NCBI GenBank assembly: GCA_025062235.1
Contig: JANXAE010000013.1
Coordinates: 1-38,403 of the forward strand
DNA from: Bryobacteraceae bacterium
GTDB lineage: Bacteria; Acidobacteriota; Terriglobia; Bryobacterales; Bryobacteraceae
Reading direction: 5' to 3'
DNA length: 38,403 bases
Shown here piece by piece: positions 9,105 through 17,627 of the stretch (within the stretch, counting starts at the first letter, position 1; the number at the start of each line of letters is the position of its first letter). The translations under genes were made by a program, and so were the position numbers. The notes under the pieces are model-generated. The model was not told the DNA's origin. It made no database searches and worked only from the letters and a program-made list of their open reading frames with translations.

Positions 9105-9275
9105 TCAGGACTTGGGAGTTGCTTCCTTCTTCTTTTCTTCGCCCTTCTTGCGGGTCTTCTTCTTTTCCTGTTTCGTCTCCTGCTGCTCCTGCTTTTGCTC
9201 TTGCAGCGGCTGCGGTTGGGCCAATGCCGGCAGAGTCAGGCAGCCAGCGATCAAGGCAACGATCAGCTTCTTCAT
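9105..9275 (-). CDS. Small exported Lys/Glu/Gln-rich protein (missed by the ORF track)
   Basis: A 56-codon ORF below the track's length cut-off. It begins MKKLIVALIAGCLTLPALA, a textbook signal peptide with a signal-peptidase-I site after ALA. It continues as a short, highly charged tail of Gln, Glu and Lys (QEQKQEQQETKQEKKK) and ends EATPKS. AAGGAGG (9283-9289 on the complement) lies seven bases before the ATG, so translation is very credible. The mature part is about 37 residues, low-complexity and probably unstructured. A Cys at residue 12 preceded by IAG resembles a lipobox but the leader would be unusually short. Function unknown; similar small exported charged proteins are common in Acidobacteriota. 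Confidence 0.72.
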   Translation of the reverse strand: MKKLIVALIAGCLTLPALAQPQPLQEQKQEQQETKQEKKKTRKKGEEKKKEATPKS

Positions 9276-9499
9276 TCGTCAACCTCCTTTTACGGAACCG
9301 GATGCATTCTCCCGGGACATGATCAGAATGGCGTAGCACCTCTCGAAGTGCCATCGCCCCGGTGGGCTAAGATGGCTTCCCCCGGTGGGCGATATCCCTG
9401 GCCGGTCCACAGCCCGCTCCCGTGGGGGATTCGCCTGGGTCGGTCAGGGGATCGTGCGGCGGGTTGGGTCCGGGCGAAAATAAAAAAGGAGCCGTGCGG

Positions 9500-10828
9500 T
9501 TGCCCAGCGGCGAAGTTACGCCGAGGACGATTTTTCGCCTCCTGCTCGGGGGCTTCCTGCTCGTCATAGCCCTGCTGGTGGCGGCGGGTTTCATCGCCAT
9601 CGAGAACATCCGCTCGATCCGCGACAGTGCACAGCAACTGGCCAGCCAGGAGCTGGTAGCCACCAGGCTGCTCGAGGATGTCCAGCGCGAACAGGCGGCC
9701 TTGAGCGCCATTTTTCACAAGCTGTCGCGCGGGCCCGAGCTGGTGGACCGCGAGAAGATCCTGGCGGAGCTGGACGAAGCCGACGACCGGCTCGAGGAGA
9801 TCAGCGCCTCCGTGGTGGGCACGCCGGAAGAGCCGCTGTGGAGGGAGCTCAAGCAGGCTTCCAATTCCTTTTCCGCGGAAGCCCGAAGGCTGCTGAGCCA
9901 GGAGTCTCCGTCCACGCTGCTTTCGCGCGATCTTTTCCGCCGGCACGAAGAGGCGCTTTCGCTGGTCGCGCGTCTTGCGTCGGCCAGCTACGCGCGTGCG
10001 GCAGCGACCAAGCGGCAGATCGAGGAGCGGTCGCGCGAGCTGTTGTTGAATTCCGTGGCGCTGCTGGGCAGCTCGGTGCTGCTCGCATTGGGATGCGCGC
10101 TGCTGACGGTGCGGCTGGCCACCAACATGCTGCACAAGATGGAGGCCCAGGCCTCCGAGCTGAGCCGCGTCTCCTGGCACATGCTCCAGAGCCAGGAGAC
10201 CGCCGCGCGGCGCTTCTCGCACGAGCTACACGATGAACTGGGACAGTCGCTCACCGCGGTGAAGGCCAACTTGCTTGCCATGCGGGCGCAGCAGGGTGCG
10301 AACGGGCGTGTGGACGACTGCGTGGCTGCGGTGGACCGGGCCATCCAGAACGTGCGTGAGCTTTCGCAACTGCTGCACCCGACGATCCTGGACGACTTCG
10401 GTCTGGATGCGGGACTGCGATGGCTGGCCGAAGGGTTCATGCAGCGGACCGGCATCGAGGTCGAGTACCACTCCGACTTCCAGGGGCGACTGCCCGAGGA
10501 GACCGAGACGCACCTGTTCCGGATCTGCCAGGAAGCCCTGACCAACGTCGCCCGCCACTCCGGCGCCACGCGGGTCCGGATCGAACTGCGACACACCGGT
10601 TCGGAAGTACGCGTCACCGTCGCGGACAACGGCCGGGGCTTGCCCCGTGACGACTCCGTGCTGCGCAAGGGACTCGGATTGATCGGCATGCGGGCCCGCG
10701 CGCGCAACGCCGGTGGCGAGGTTCGTTTTGCCAACCAGCCGGGCGGAGGCCTGCGCATCGAAGTGAGGATTCCCGTCGAGGGCACCCATCATGACGAAAA
10801 GGAAGATACGGGTCCTGCTCGCGGATGA
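9500..10828 (+). CDS. Sensor histidine kinase, NarL-partner type (HisKA_3)
   Basis: Inner-membrane sensor kinase. TM1 is at about 12-35 (FRLLLGGFLLVIALLVAAG), a roughly 145-residue helical periplasmic domain of four-helix-bundle type follows, and TM2 is at about 183-204. The HisKA_3 dimerisation domain carries the phosphoacceptor His (about 244) in FSHELHDELGQSL. The HATPase has an N box in CQEALTNVARHS, then VADNGRGLP and GLGLIGMRARA. The track starts at GTG 9422; I prefer TTG 9500, eight bases after AAGGAG (9486-9491), with GTG 9494 as an alternative. The 3' end overlaps the response-regulator gene by 38 nt, so the two form a translationally coupled two-component pair. The ligand is unknown. 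Confidence 0.9.
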   Translation: MPSGEVTPRTIFRLLLGGFLLVIALLVAAGFIAIENIRSIRDSAQQLASQELVATRLLEDVQREQAALSAIFHKLSRGPELVDREKILAELDEADDRLEEISASVVGTPEEPLWRELKQASNSFSAEARRLLSQESPSTLLSRDLFRRHEEALSLVARLASASYARAAATKRQIEERSRELLLNSVALLGSSVLLALGCALLTVRLATNMLHKMEAQASELSRVSWHMLQSQETAARRFSHELHDELGQSLTAVKANLLAMRAQQGANGRVDDCVAAVDRAIQNVRELSQLLHPTILDDFGLDAGLRWLAEGFMQRTGIEVEYHSDFQGRLPEETETHLFRICQEALTNVARHSGATRVRIELRHTGSEVRVTVADNGRGLPRDDSVLRKGLGLIGMRARARNAGGEVRFANQPGGGLRIEVRIPVEGTHHDEKEDTGPARG

Positions 10829-11432
10829 TCACGCACTGGTGCGACAGGGCTTCCGGCTGATCCTGTCGGCTCAGCCGGATATCGAGATCGTCGGCGAGGC
10901 GGGCAATGGGCGCGAGGCCTTGGAGCTGGTCGAGAAGCTGCGCCCGGACGTCGTGGTCATGGACGTGGCCATGCCGGAGATGAACGGAATCGAGGCGACG
11001 CGCCGGCTGGCTGCATTGGCTCCGCGCACGCGCGTTCTCGCTCTGAGCATGCACAAGGATTCGGTCTACGTGCGCGAGATCCTGCGCGCCGGCGCCAGGG
11101 GGTACCTGTTGAAGGACGCCATTGACCGCGACCTGCTGGCGGCGGTGCGGGCAGTCGCCTCCGGTGAGGCCTACTTGAGCCCCGCCGTGTCCGAAGCCGT
11201 GCTCAGCGATTACCGCCGGCACGTAAGCGATCCGCTGGACCTGCTCACCAGCCGGGAGCGCGAGGTCCTGCAACTGATCGCCGAGGGCAAGACCAACAAA
11301 GAGATCGCCTCCATCCTCAACCTGAGCGTTTATACCGTGGACGCGCACCGCGGGCGCATCATGGAAAAGCTGAACGTCCACAGCGTCAGCGAGCTTGTCC
11401 GTTTCGCGGTCCGGGCCGGCCTGGTGGATTGA
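10791..11432 (+). CDS. Response regulator, NarL/FixJ family
   Basis: A 213-aa transcription factor that pairs with the overlapping upstream kinase. The receiver domain has the acidic pair at residues 12-13 (LLADDH), the phosphoacceptor Asp 58 (VVVMDVAMPEMNG), the switch Ser in LALSMH and Lys 108 (GYLLKDA). The C-terminal LuxR-type helix-turn-helix spans about 150-210 (LTSREREVLQLIAEGKTNKEIA, then a recognition helix in YTVDAHRGRIMEKL). All functional residues are intact. ATG 10791 lies inside the kinase gene. The degenerate GGDEF gene starts about 90 bp downstream on the same strand and may be co-transcribed. Confidence 0.94.
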   Translation: MTKRKIRVLLADDHALVRQGFRLILSAQPDIEIVGEAGNGREALELVEKLRPDVVVMDVAMPEMNGIEATRRLAALAPRTRVLALSMHKDSVYVREILRAGARGYLLKDAIDRDLLAAVRAVASGEAYLSPAVSEAVLSDYRRHVSDPLDLLTSREREVLQLIAEGKTNKEIASILNLSVYTVDAHRGRIMEKLNVHSVSELVRFAVRAGLVD

Positions 11433-11522
11433 GGCGCGCCTGTCTGCCGCCCACTTTCCGGGGTCGAATTACAGCAAACGGATTCCCCGGCCGATCAGTA
11501 ATAGGGGCGGGCGGGCGAGACC

Positions 11523-12539
11523 ATGTTCATCAGCCTGAAGCGCTACCTCAGCGGCGCCGAGCAGGAGCTGGCGGAATCCTTCCAGCGCATGGCTCTCTTG
11601 CTCCTGGAGGCCATCCGGCTCCACGCCGTGGTGGGCGAGCCCGACGAGCACCAACGCTTCCAGCAGGACATCGGCAAGCTGGAGAGCAAACTCCGGGAGG
11701 ATTTCTCTCCGCAACAGGTGCTGGTCGTGGCCGGAGCCGTGGCCAAGACGCTGGAAACTTACAACCAGCGCACGACGCGCTTCATCCGCATGCAAAGCGC
11801 GGAGCTGCAGGCCATGCTCGCCATGCTCACCGAGACCGTGGCCGCCATCTCGGCCGGCTCCGATCGAACCGTGGCGCGCCTGCAAACGATCGAGAAACAA
11901 CTGGAGCGGGCCTCCGTGATCGAGGACATCCGCTCTTTGAAGGCCAAGCTTTCCGAATGCCTGCTCACGCTGCGCGAGGAGGCACGCAAGCAGCGGGAGG
12001 AGACGGCCCGGACCATCGCGGAGCTGCGCAACGAAATCAAGCGTGTCCAACAACGTCAAAACGCCGTCACACCCGCCAAGCAGAACTCCGCTTGCGGATC
12101 CCTGGGCCGGGCGGAGGCCGAGGCTGCCTTGGCGCGGGCAATCGAGCAGAGAACGCACACCTACGCGGCCATTTTCGTGCTCGAGCGCTTCGATCTGATC
12201 AGCGGGCGCTTCGGCCCGGGCGCCGCGGAGCAACTCTCGCGCTTCTTCTGGCACCACCTGACCCAAGGTCTCCTTTGTTCCGACGCGGTCTACCGTTGGA
12301 CCAATGCCAGCTTCCTGGTGCTGATGGAGCGCTCCGGGGCCCTGGAGGAGGTGCGTGCCGAGGTTCAGCGGGTCGCATCGGTGCGGCTCGAGTGGACGCT
12401 CCAGCTCGGCACGCGCACCGTGTTGTTGCCCGTGAGCAGCCGCTGGGCGGTGCTTGCTGTGTTCCAGTTCCCATCGCTGCGGCTCGTGCTCGAGGAGATC
12501 GAGACCATCGTAGCCGGGACGGCTGCGGCTCTCTCCTGA
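11523..12539 (+). CDS. Coiled-coil protein with degenerate GGDEF-like domain
   Basis: 338 residues, predicted cytosolic. The first 180 residues are helical with heptad-like stretches. From about 195 the layout follows a diguanylate cyclase domain: RAEAEAALARAIEQ for the first helix, AIFVLERFDLISGRFG where active enzymes have LLDLDRFKxINDxxG, and YRWTNASFLVLM where active enzymes have RxGGDEFxxLL. The signature GGDEF is thus TNASF and the metal-binding Asp of the LDLDRF strand is gone, so cyclase activity is very unlikely. It may be a structural or signalling remnant acting with the upstream two-component pair. The domain assignment is by eye and should be treated as probable rather than certain. 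ATG 11523. Confidence 0.7.
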   Translation: MFISLKRYLSGAEQELAESFQRMALLLLEAIRLHAVVGEPDEHQRFQQDIGKLESKLREDFSPQQVLVVAGAVAKTLETYNQRTTRFIRMQSAELQAMLAMLTETVAAISAGSDRTVARLQTIEKQLERASVIEDIRSLKAKLSECLLTLREEARKQREETARTIAELRNEIKRVQQRQNAVTPAKQNSACGSLGRAEAEAALARAIEQRTHTYAAIFVLERFDLISGRFGPGAAEQLSRFFWHHLTQGLLCSDAVYRWTNASFLVLMERSGALEEVRAEVQRVASVRLEWTLQLGTRTVLLPVSSRWAVLAVFQFPSLRLVLEEIETIVAGTAAALS

Positions 12540-13000
12540 GGGTCGGTCGAGAATGCCTGCATGGGTCCGAATCCGAAGCCCTCGAGGCAAGTGGGAGCTT
12601 CCAGCGGGTCCACGCAGATGGACTGGCAGGCTCTGAAGGGATTCGTACCGGTGCTTTATCAAGAAAAGGCCAGGAGTCCGTAGAAGTCCCGTCCGGGCAC
12701 CGCAGCGCCCGACCAGTCGCTCTCCGTGCGTCAGCGATGATTTCTCCACTGCGAGGTGGGCGAGCCGAATCGGGAGACGCCCCGAAGGGAACTTCTCGTC
12801 GTGCCCGTGGCCCGCTGGACTAACCGTAGGCGCCTGTTCCCGCCCGCACCCGCGCGGCGTGACCCCAAAAAGCGCGAGAAGAGATTGGCTTCGCCCTCGT
12901 GCGGTTGAAATCACTCACTTGCGGGGGGTGAAAAATTTGCTTCAGCGCCAGCAGACGCTTTGACTCGTACCCCCCAAGAGCGTAGACTGGACGACAAGGG
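12540..13000. other. 461-bp spacer without a credible gene
   Basis: ORFs crossing here are antisense or out-of-frame extensions of neighbours with no recognisable domain. I see no tRNA, strong terminator or repeat. The last 100 bp are relatively A/T-rich (GGTGAAAAATTTGC) and may hold the promoter of the next gene. Confidence 0.5.
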
Positions 13001-14569
13001 ATGCAAGCGAGCGATCCTGCGCCTGGCGGGGCGATTCGCCTGCCTCGCCGGTCCATAGTTGCCAGTGCGGGCGCCCTCCTGCTGGCCGCAGCTTGGTGGT
13101 CCCTGACGGATGAGCACTTGGCCCACTTCGATGCAGTGAATTTTGCGCTGGCGATCGAGCGTTTCGACCCGCTCCTGCATCAGCCGCAGCCACCAGGCTA
13201 TCTGCTGGCGGTAGCTCTGCTCCGTGGGCTGGCCGCCTTGGGGGTCGAAGCCCGTGACGCCTTGCTGCTGGCGGGAGTGATTGCGGGTGCTACGGCGGTT
13301 TGGTTCCTCTGGTCGCTTGCGGAGCGGATGGGCGGGACGCCGATGGCGTTCTACGCTTGCAGCCTGCTGCTGTTTCACCCCTTCACTTTGCTCACTGGGA
13401 TGCGCAGTCCGCTCCGCCTGTGGCTGGCGGCGGGCGCCTGCGCTGTGGCGTACTTTTCCTGGAGGGGTTTGGCGGGCGAGGGCAAGCAATGGTTTCGGGG
13501 CGCCGCCGTCGCATTGGCCATCGCGGCGGGTTTCCGGCCTGAAGCCATGCTCTTGCTGTTTCCGCTAGCGCTGTTGCCGCTACAGAGCCGGCGGTATCCT
13601 GTGCGAGAGGCTCTTCGGGCTGCCGCTCTGGCAATCCCGGTCGCGCTGGCCTGGCTTGTGCCTTTGACGCATGCATTCGGGGGATGGCGCGATTTCGGCT
13701 TCGTCCTCTGGCACTATCTGCGCGAGCAGTTCGGTGGCAGTTCGGCACTGTTCGGAGCCGACTGCACCCAAGCGCTCGGTATGGCCGTGAAGGCGTTGAC
13801 CTGGGTTGCATTGGGAACACTGTGCTGGCTCTGGGCACTGCCGTGGGTACTGTGGCATCGAAAAGCCGCTGCACCCCCTGGGAGCGCCCGGTTTTTCTTG
13901 GTTTGGATCGTTCCGGCTGCGCTGTTCTACGCTTTCGTTCACGTGGGCGATCCCGAACACACGCTCGCGACGGCCCCTGCGGTCAGCCTGCTCGGCGGAT
14001 GGATTTTGACGCAGTGGGCAGCCGGGTCCCGCCCGAGGGCGGTGCTAGCTGGAGCGCTGGCCTGCGGGTTGAGCCTCGGGCTTTTTTTGTCGCCGGAGTC
14101 TGCATGGGGTGGACAGTACTGGGCGGCGAGGAGAGCGGCGTGCGAGACAGCGGCGGTGGTGGAATCGTTGCGTGAGCAGGCCAGAGCAGCGCCGCTTTTC
14201 GTAGTCTCCTGGGAGGGGGCTGGCTTGTGGCGCCAGGTGTCCTACCACCTGCCGGAATCGTCCGTGCTGGTGCTCCATGGCGCTCCGGAGCAACCGGGTC
14301 TTGAGGCACGCCACATGTTCTACCGCAACCGCCGCCGGGGCCAGCCCCCGCTCGAAGGCACCCGAATCCGTGTGCCAGCCGGATCGCAAGTCTTCGTCCT
14401 AGCGCCGAAAGGCTGGCAACCGAGCGCCGAAGAGGGGCCGCTGAGGAAGTTGAACCCCGGAATCGGTCTTTTCCAGTTGGAAGCTGGAGAAAGCCGACGC
14501 CTTGGCGCCTACCTGGTCGCTTGGGAAAGGCCAGCGCTCGAACCTGGTCCGGTGGACGCCGGTGAATGA
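13001..14569 (+). CDS. GT-C fold membrane glycosyltransferase-like protein (GT39/PMT_2-like)
   Basis: A 522-aa polytopic membrane protein. The N-terminal layout fits dolichyl/polyprenyl-phosphate-sugar-dependent GT-C transferases: a first TM segment (SAGALLLAAAWWSL), then an external loop with an acidic residue (HFDAVNFALAIERFDP) and HQPQPPGYLLAVALL, matching the D...HPPGYP pattern. About nine further hydrophobic segments follow, then a soluble C-terminal domain of about 150 residues. Members move sugars from lipid carriers to protein or glycan; the acceptor is unknown. ATG 13001 directly abuts an AAGGG, so a slightly different start is possible. It stands alone, flanked by gene-poor spacers on both sides. 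Confidence 0.72.
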   Translation: MQASDPAPGGAIRLPRRSIVASAGALLLAAAWWSLTDEHLAHFDAVNFALAIERFDPLLHQPQPPGYLLAVALLRGLAALGVEARDALLLAGVIAGATAVWFLWSLAERMGGTPMAFYACSLLLFHPFTLLTGMRSPLRLWLAAGACAVAYFSWRGLAGEGKQWFRGAAVALAIAAGFRPEAMLLLFPLALLPLQSRRYPVREALRAAALAIPVALAWLVPLTHAFGGWRDFGFVLWHYLREQFGGSSALFGADCTQALGMAVKALTWVALGTLCWLWALPWVLWHRKAAAPPGSARFFLVWIVPAALFYAFVHVGDPEHTLATAPAVSLLGGWILTQWAAGSRPRAVLAGALACGLSLGLFLSPESAWGGQYWAARRAACETAAVVESLREQARAAPLFVVSWEGAGLWRQVSYHLPESSVLVLHGAPEQPGLEARHMFYRNRRRGQPPLEGTRIRVPAGSQVFVLAPKGWQPSAEEGPLRKLNPGIGLFQLEAGESRRLGAYLVAWERPALEPGPVDAGE

Positions 14570-15659
14570 CTGCGGAAACCGTAAAGATTAGGCTCGATTC
14601 CCCGGCCGGCTCCCGCGTGGCGTGGGTGCAGGGGCCATCGCGACAGGCAGCGGCGGTTCGAACGCGCGACCGATTCGCGGGAGCTGTTTCGCGAGGCATG
14701 CCGCCTCCACGGGCGACGGCGATTTGTCTTCCCGTCGTTCGCATGCGGCGAGTTGCCGCGATGGCCCACGAGCCGTACCTGTCGGCGTCCGGGCCAGCGC
14801 TGCTCGAACCGCGGAAACTCGACGACGCCGCCGTGCGCGTTTGGTTCCCCGCGCGATCGTCTGCGAACGGTTCGCGCCACGTCCAGCGCATACGCCGCAC
14901 CCTCCCAGCAGCACAAGGTGGGGCAGCGGGCACAACGGACAATGCCCGCCACAACCGGCAGGCGGCGCGGGCAGAAACGGCTCAGCGATCTGCTTCGCTG
15001 CCTACCCCTCCGGCGGGGCACTTGGAAGCAGCACGACCATGGATCCTTTCGCCGCCCTCGGCGAGAGGGGCCCCCGCCGCAGGCCAGCGACACTGGAATC
15101 GGTTCCGCCGGTGACCCGCGCCGGCATGCGAAGCGCACGGGCGCACCGTCTGAGCGGCTTTTCCTGCGGCGCTGTTCGAGGTCCAAGCGCTTCCGCTCCG
15201 TCGGACCGGCTGTGAGCGGCCATCGAGGCCGCCGTGCCTACCCTCGGACGGCGAGATCCGACTTTCTGGCCCTTGTCCGCTGCTGGGGCGCCAGATGTCG
15301 GTGTCCGTGCGGGCTCGTCAGGGACGCGCCCCGCTGGCGAACGCGCGGACGCAACGGACACGCCGCCGTCCGCAGCTCCCCTGTTCCGGACTCCGACCGC
15401 ACTGGCGCCCCGCTTTTTGCCCAGGCGCCAACGCCTCAGGCCGGTTGCGGGCCTCGCGCAGCCCGCAGGGCGAGGCCTTGAGCGCTCCCGAGTGCGAGAG
15501 GCTTTCGTGGGGACCCCCGATGAGCGGGCAAGCCTTTCTGTCGGGTTCGGAGGCGATTTCCCGCGGCCTGCGTCAGGTCTTCCGGTTGCGAGGGAACGAG
15601 GCCGTCCATGGACCGACACGGCCTATGGTTTCTCCAGGAGCACCATTTGCCCAGGCAGG
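14570..15659. other. About 1.09 kb without a credible gene
   Basis: Long ORFs cover this stretch in several frames on both strands (for example 14566-15114, 14622-15215, 14753-15481), but all are Arg/Ala/Gly/Pro-rich with no recognisable motif. This is the pattern of chance ORFs in GC-rich non-coding DNA. I found no RNase P, tmRNA, SRP or group II intron signature, no tRNA and no obvious terminal repeats. It could be a decayed gene or an unrecognised RNA. Confidence 0.5.
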
Positions 15660-16019
15660 CTACTCGGAGGTGTTCTTCCCGGGCTCGGCCGCGGCCTCGC
15701 CCTCCTCGTCGAGACCGCCACGCTCGATCTCCTCGAGCGCTTCTTCGAACTCCTCGCTGTCCTCGCCGAGTTCCTGGCCCATTCGGCGCATCCAGCGAGC
15801 CACGCTCTTGGGATCGTTCTCATCAATGCCTGCCGTTTCGACCTCGTCGGCCAGGCGCTCGAGACGGTCCTCCTCGGAGCGAGCAAAGGCAAAGCGGGAG
15901 TACAGGCGGGTCAGCCGCGTGGAACCGCATTTCGGGCAGGCTTGCGCCTCTTCGCCCATGCGCATGAGCAGGCTCAGCTTTCTCCCACAGGCTTCGCAAC
16001 GGTATTCGTAGATCGGCAT
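15660..16019 (-). CDS. FmdB-family zinc-ribbon protein
   Basis: A 119-aa protein that starts MPIYEYRCEACGRK and continues to CPKCGS, giving the two CxxC knuckles of an FmdB/CxxC_CXXC_SSSS zinc ribbon in the first 40 residues. The rest is helical and strongly acidic (SEEFEEALEEIERGG). FmdB-type proteins are small putative regulators of uncertain function. ATG 16019 has AGAGG upstream. It follows the Mut7-C gene on the same strand after 134 bp. The acidic tail makes it longer than the minimal family member. Confidence 0.85.
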   Translation of the reverse strand: MPIYEYRCEACGRKLSLLMRMGEEAQACPKCGSTRLTRLYSRFAFARSEEDRLERLADEVETAGIDENDPKSVARWMRRMGQELGEDSEEFEEALEEIERGGLDEEGEAAAEPGKNTSE

Positions 16020-16153
16020 TGCGTACCTCTGCTCGAACGCTCGTCAGTCGGAGCCGGGCGGCGCAGCACGCCCCGCGCGCCGGCGCCACGCACAGGGAAA
16101 ACGTGTCCTCGTTTCGCAAACATCTTAGCCGGAGGGCCAACTTGCGCTCAACG

Positions 16154-16882
16154 TCACCGGATCGCGCGCACCCACTCCTGCATCCGCCGATAGTGTGAGC
16201 CTTTCCAGTAGTGGCGCCCGCAGCCCGGGCAGCGCCAGAACTCGGTGTGGCGTTGGCGAACCGCTGCGGGAATGCTCGGGGGAGGATCGCCCTCCAGGCG
16301 CTCGAGCAGCCCGTTGCAGCGAAGGCAGCGAGTGAACGGCTCGATCCACCGTTCGAGCTGGAACCTCCGCACCACCTCGGCGGCCTGACGCCTCGGCTCG
16401 GTTTCGCGAACGTAGTAGCCGTGGGTCACCGATCCGTGCTTGAGCAAGCCGGCATCCCTCGTCAACAGGATGCGTCCTTCCCCGGCCAGGTTCGCCAACT
16501 CGTGGTCGGACGCGTCACTGCGGTAGATCGAGTCGAAGCCGAGCAGGCGCAGATAAGCGGCCAGTTTCCCGAGGTGGGCGTCCAGTACGAAACGGGGATG
16601 CCGCAGCGGCGCTGGTCGGACTCTCACCAGCGGACCGATGTCGAGCGACTCGAAAACCGGGAAGACGCTGATCCGATCACCGTCCCGCACCAAATAGTGG
16701 AACCCGACGCTCTCGCCATTGGCCAGAATGAGCTCCACTTCGGGGTGGGGCACGCCGAGCCCCTCGATCATATCCTTGACCGGCGCGCTGAGATCGAAGC
16801 GGTGAGGGAATGCCTTTTGGCGACGAGAGGGTGGCAGGAAGTCGTTCAGTTCGCCGTAGAAACGGAACCACGCCTGCGGCAC
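16154..16882 (-). CDS. Mut7-C RNase-domain protein with N-terminal ubiquitin-like domain
   Basis: 242 aa. Residues 1-85 match the Ub-Mut7-C beta-grasp domain (FRFYGELNDFLPPSRR, ending DRISVFPVFE). Residues 95-235 match Mut7-C, a PIN-like RNase fold with acidic residues in FVLDAHLGKLAAYLRLLGFD, SDASDHEL and LLTRDAGLL. A zinc ribbon (CLRCN ... CPGCGRHYWKGSHYRRM) lies at the C-terminus. The start is GTG 16882; a later start would cut into the conserved beta-grasp domain. Role in RNA metabolism is inferred from the fold only. It lies between a lone receiver gene (101 bp upstream) and fmdB-like. Confidence 0.87.
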   Translation of the reverse strand: MPQAWFRFYGELNDFLPPSRRQKAFPHRFDLSAPVKDMIEGLGVPHPEVELILANGESVGFHYLVRDGDRISVFPVFESLDIGPLVRVRPAPLRHPRFVLDAHLGKLAAYLRLLGFDSIYRSDASDHELANLAGEGRILLTRDAGLLKHGSVTHGYYVRETEPRRQAAEVVRRFQLERWIEPFTRCLRCNGLLERLEGDPPPSIPAAVRQRHTEFWRCPGCGRHYWKGSHYRRMQEWVRAIR

Positions 16883-16983
16883 GCGTCTCTGTCGGGGCGC
16901 CGGTGCGGGGGCTGCGCGATCAGCCCGACACCCGCTGCTTCAACCTTTTCGAAGAAGCCACGTGGATGGTCTCGGGAGCGAAT

Positions 16984-17418
16984 CTACCGCCGCGCAACCA
17001 GTTCCCGCTCCACGCGGCGGGTCGCCCGCTCGCTGATGAGATCCGCCACGCGGCTCAGCAGCTCCGGCAAATCCTCCGGTTTGATGAGAACCGTACCGTC
17101 CGGACGCTTGGAGCGGCCTCGGGTGTCCTGGTACGTGGTGACCAGCGCCGTGGCGGGCTTGTACTCCATCAAGCGGGCGTAGGCCAACACCTTCAACCCC
17201 GCCTCTGGGGATTCCATGCGCAAATCCGTGAGGACGAGCTCGTACTCGTGTTTCTCGAGCTTCTCGATGGCCTCGGCCGCCGACGCCGCTGCGTCCACAT
17301 GGTACCCGCCTGCCTCCAGTACCGTCTGCAAGGTCAGTCGGGACGTCAAATTGTCGTCCACGAGCAGGACGCGGGCCAGATCCAAGTGCCTGTGCGGGGT
17401 CTTCTGGGCCTTGTTCAT
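16984..17418 (-). CDS. Stand-alone response regulator receiver
   Basis: A 144-aa single-domain receiver with Asp 21/22 (LLVDDN), phosphoacceptor Asp 65 (LVLTDLRME) and Lys 113 (VLIKPED). All core residues are present and there is no output domain. Such proteins work as phosphorelay intermediates or by protein-protein contact. No kinase gene is adjacent. The ATG at 17418 is preceded by an A/T-rich spacer that separates it from purB on the same strand, suggesting an own promoter. Confidence 0.88.
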   Translation of the reverse strand: MNKAQKTPHRHLDLARVLLVDDNLTSRLTLQTVLEAGGYHVDAAASAAEAIEKLEKHEYELVLTDLRMESPEAGLKVLAYARLMEYKPATALVTTYQDTRGRSKRPDGTVLIKPEDLPELLSRVADLISERATRRVERELVARR

Positions 17419-17454
17419 CCCTCAGCCCATCCTTCCTGTCGAGCTCCCAAATCT

Positions 17455-17545
17455 CAGTGTAACCGAAAGGAAGGAAAAAGGCACGAACAAAAGTTGTCTT
17501 TCTTAACAATCATTAATCTTTACCGGCCTTAACTTCTTTCCCGTT
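17455..17545. promoter_or_regulatory. A/T-rich spacer with two CTTAAC repeats
   Basis: This is an unusually A/T-rich patch for the window, upstream of the receiver gene. CTTAAC occurs at 17502-17507 and 17528-17533 (26-bp period) on the plus strand. I could not place a clean -35/-10 pair. Possible promoter/operator region. Confidence 0.3.
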
Positions 17546-17627
17546 CCAAACGGCCGCCTTCCATTCACCACACAGGCTGGGTATCGGATTCATCCGCAAA
17601 GAGGGCTGGGGTTCGGGTCTGTTCGAG

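Noticed and set aside
9357-9389. CCCCGGTGGGC repeated twice
   Set aside because: Only two short GC-rich copies in a spacer; insufficient to call a repeat array or operator.
11429-12823. 464-aa plus-strand ORF and its 481-aa antisense partner (11469-12914)
   Set aside because: Both overlap the degenerate GGDEF gene in other frames; low-complexity Arg/Gly/Ala translations without recognisable domains.
15000-15060. GGAAGCAGC resembling the SRP RNA apical motif
   Set aside because: Only the short string matches; the flanking asymmetric loop sequence and helix of 4.5S RNA are absent.
14566-15114. 182-aa ORF whose ATG overlaps the GT-C gene stop (ATGA)
   Set aside because: The coupling is tempting and the first 20 residues look plausible, but the remainder becomes Arg/Ala-rich with no fold signature; left as unexplained spacer.
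15234-16193. 319-aa plus-strand ORF
   Set aside because: Runs antisense through the FmdB zinc-ribbon gene; no domain in the rest.
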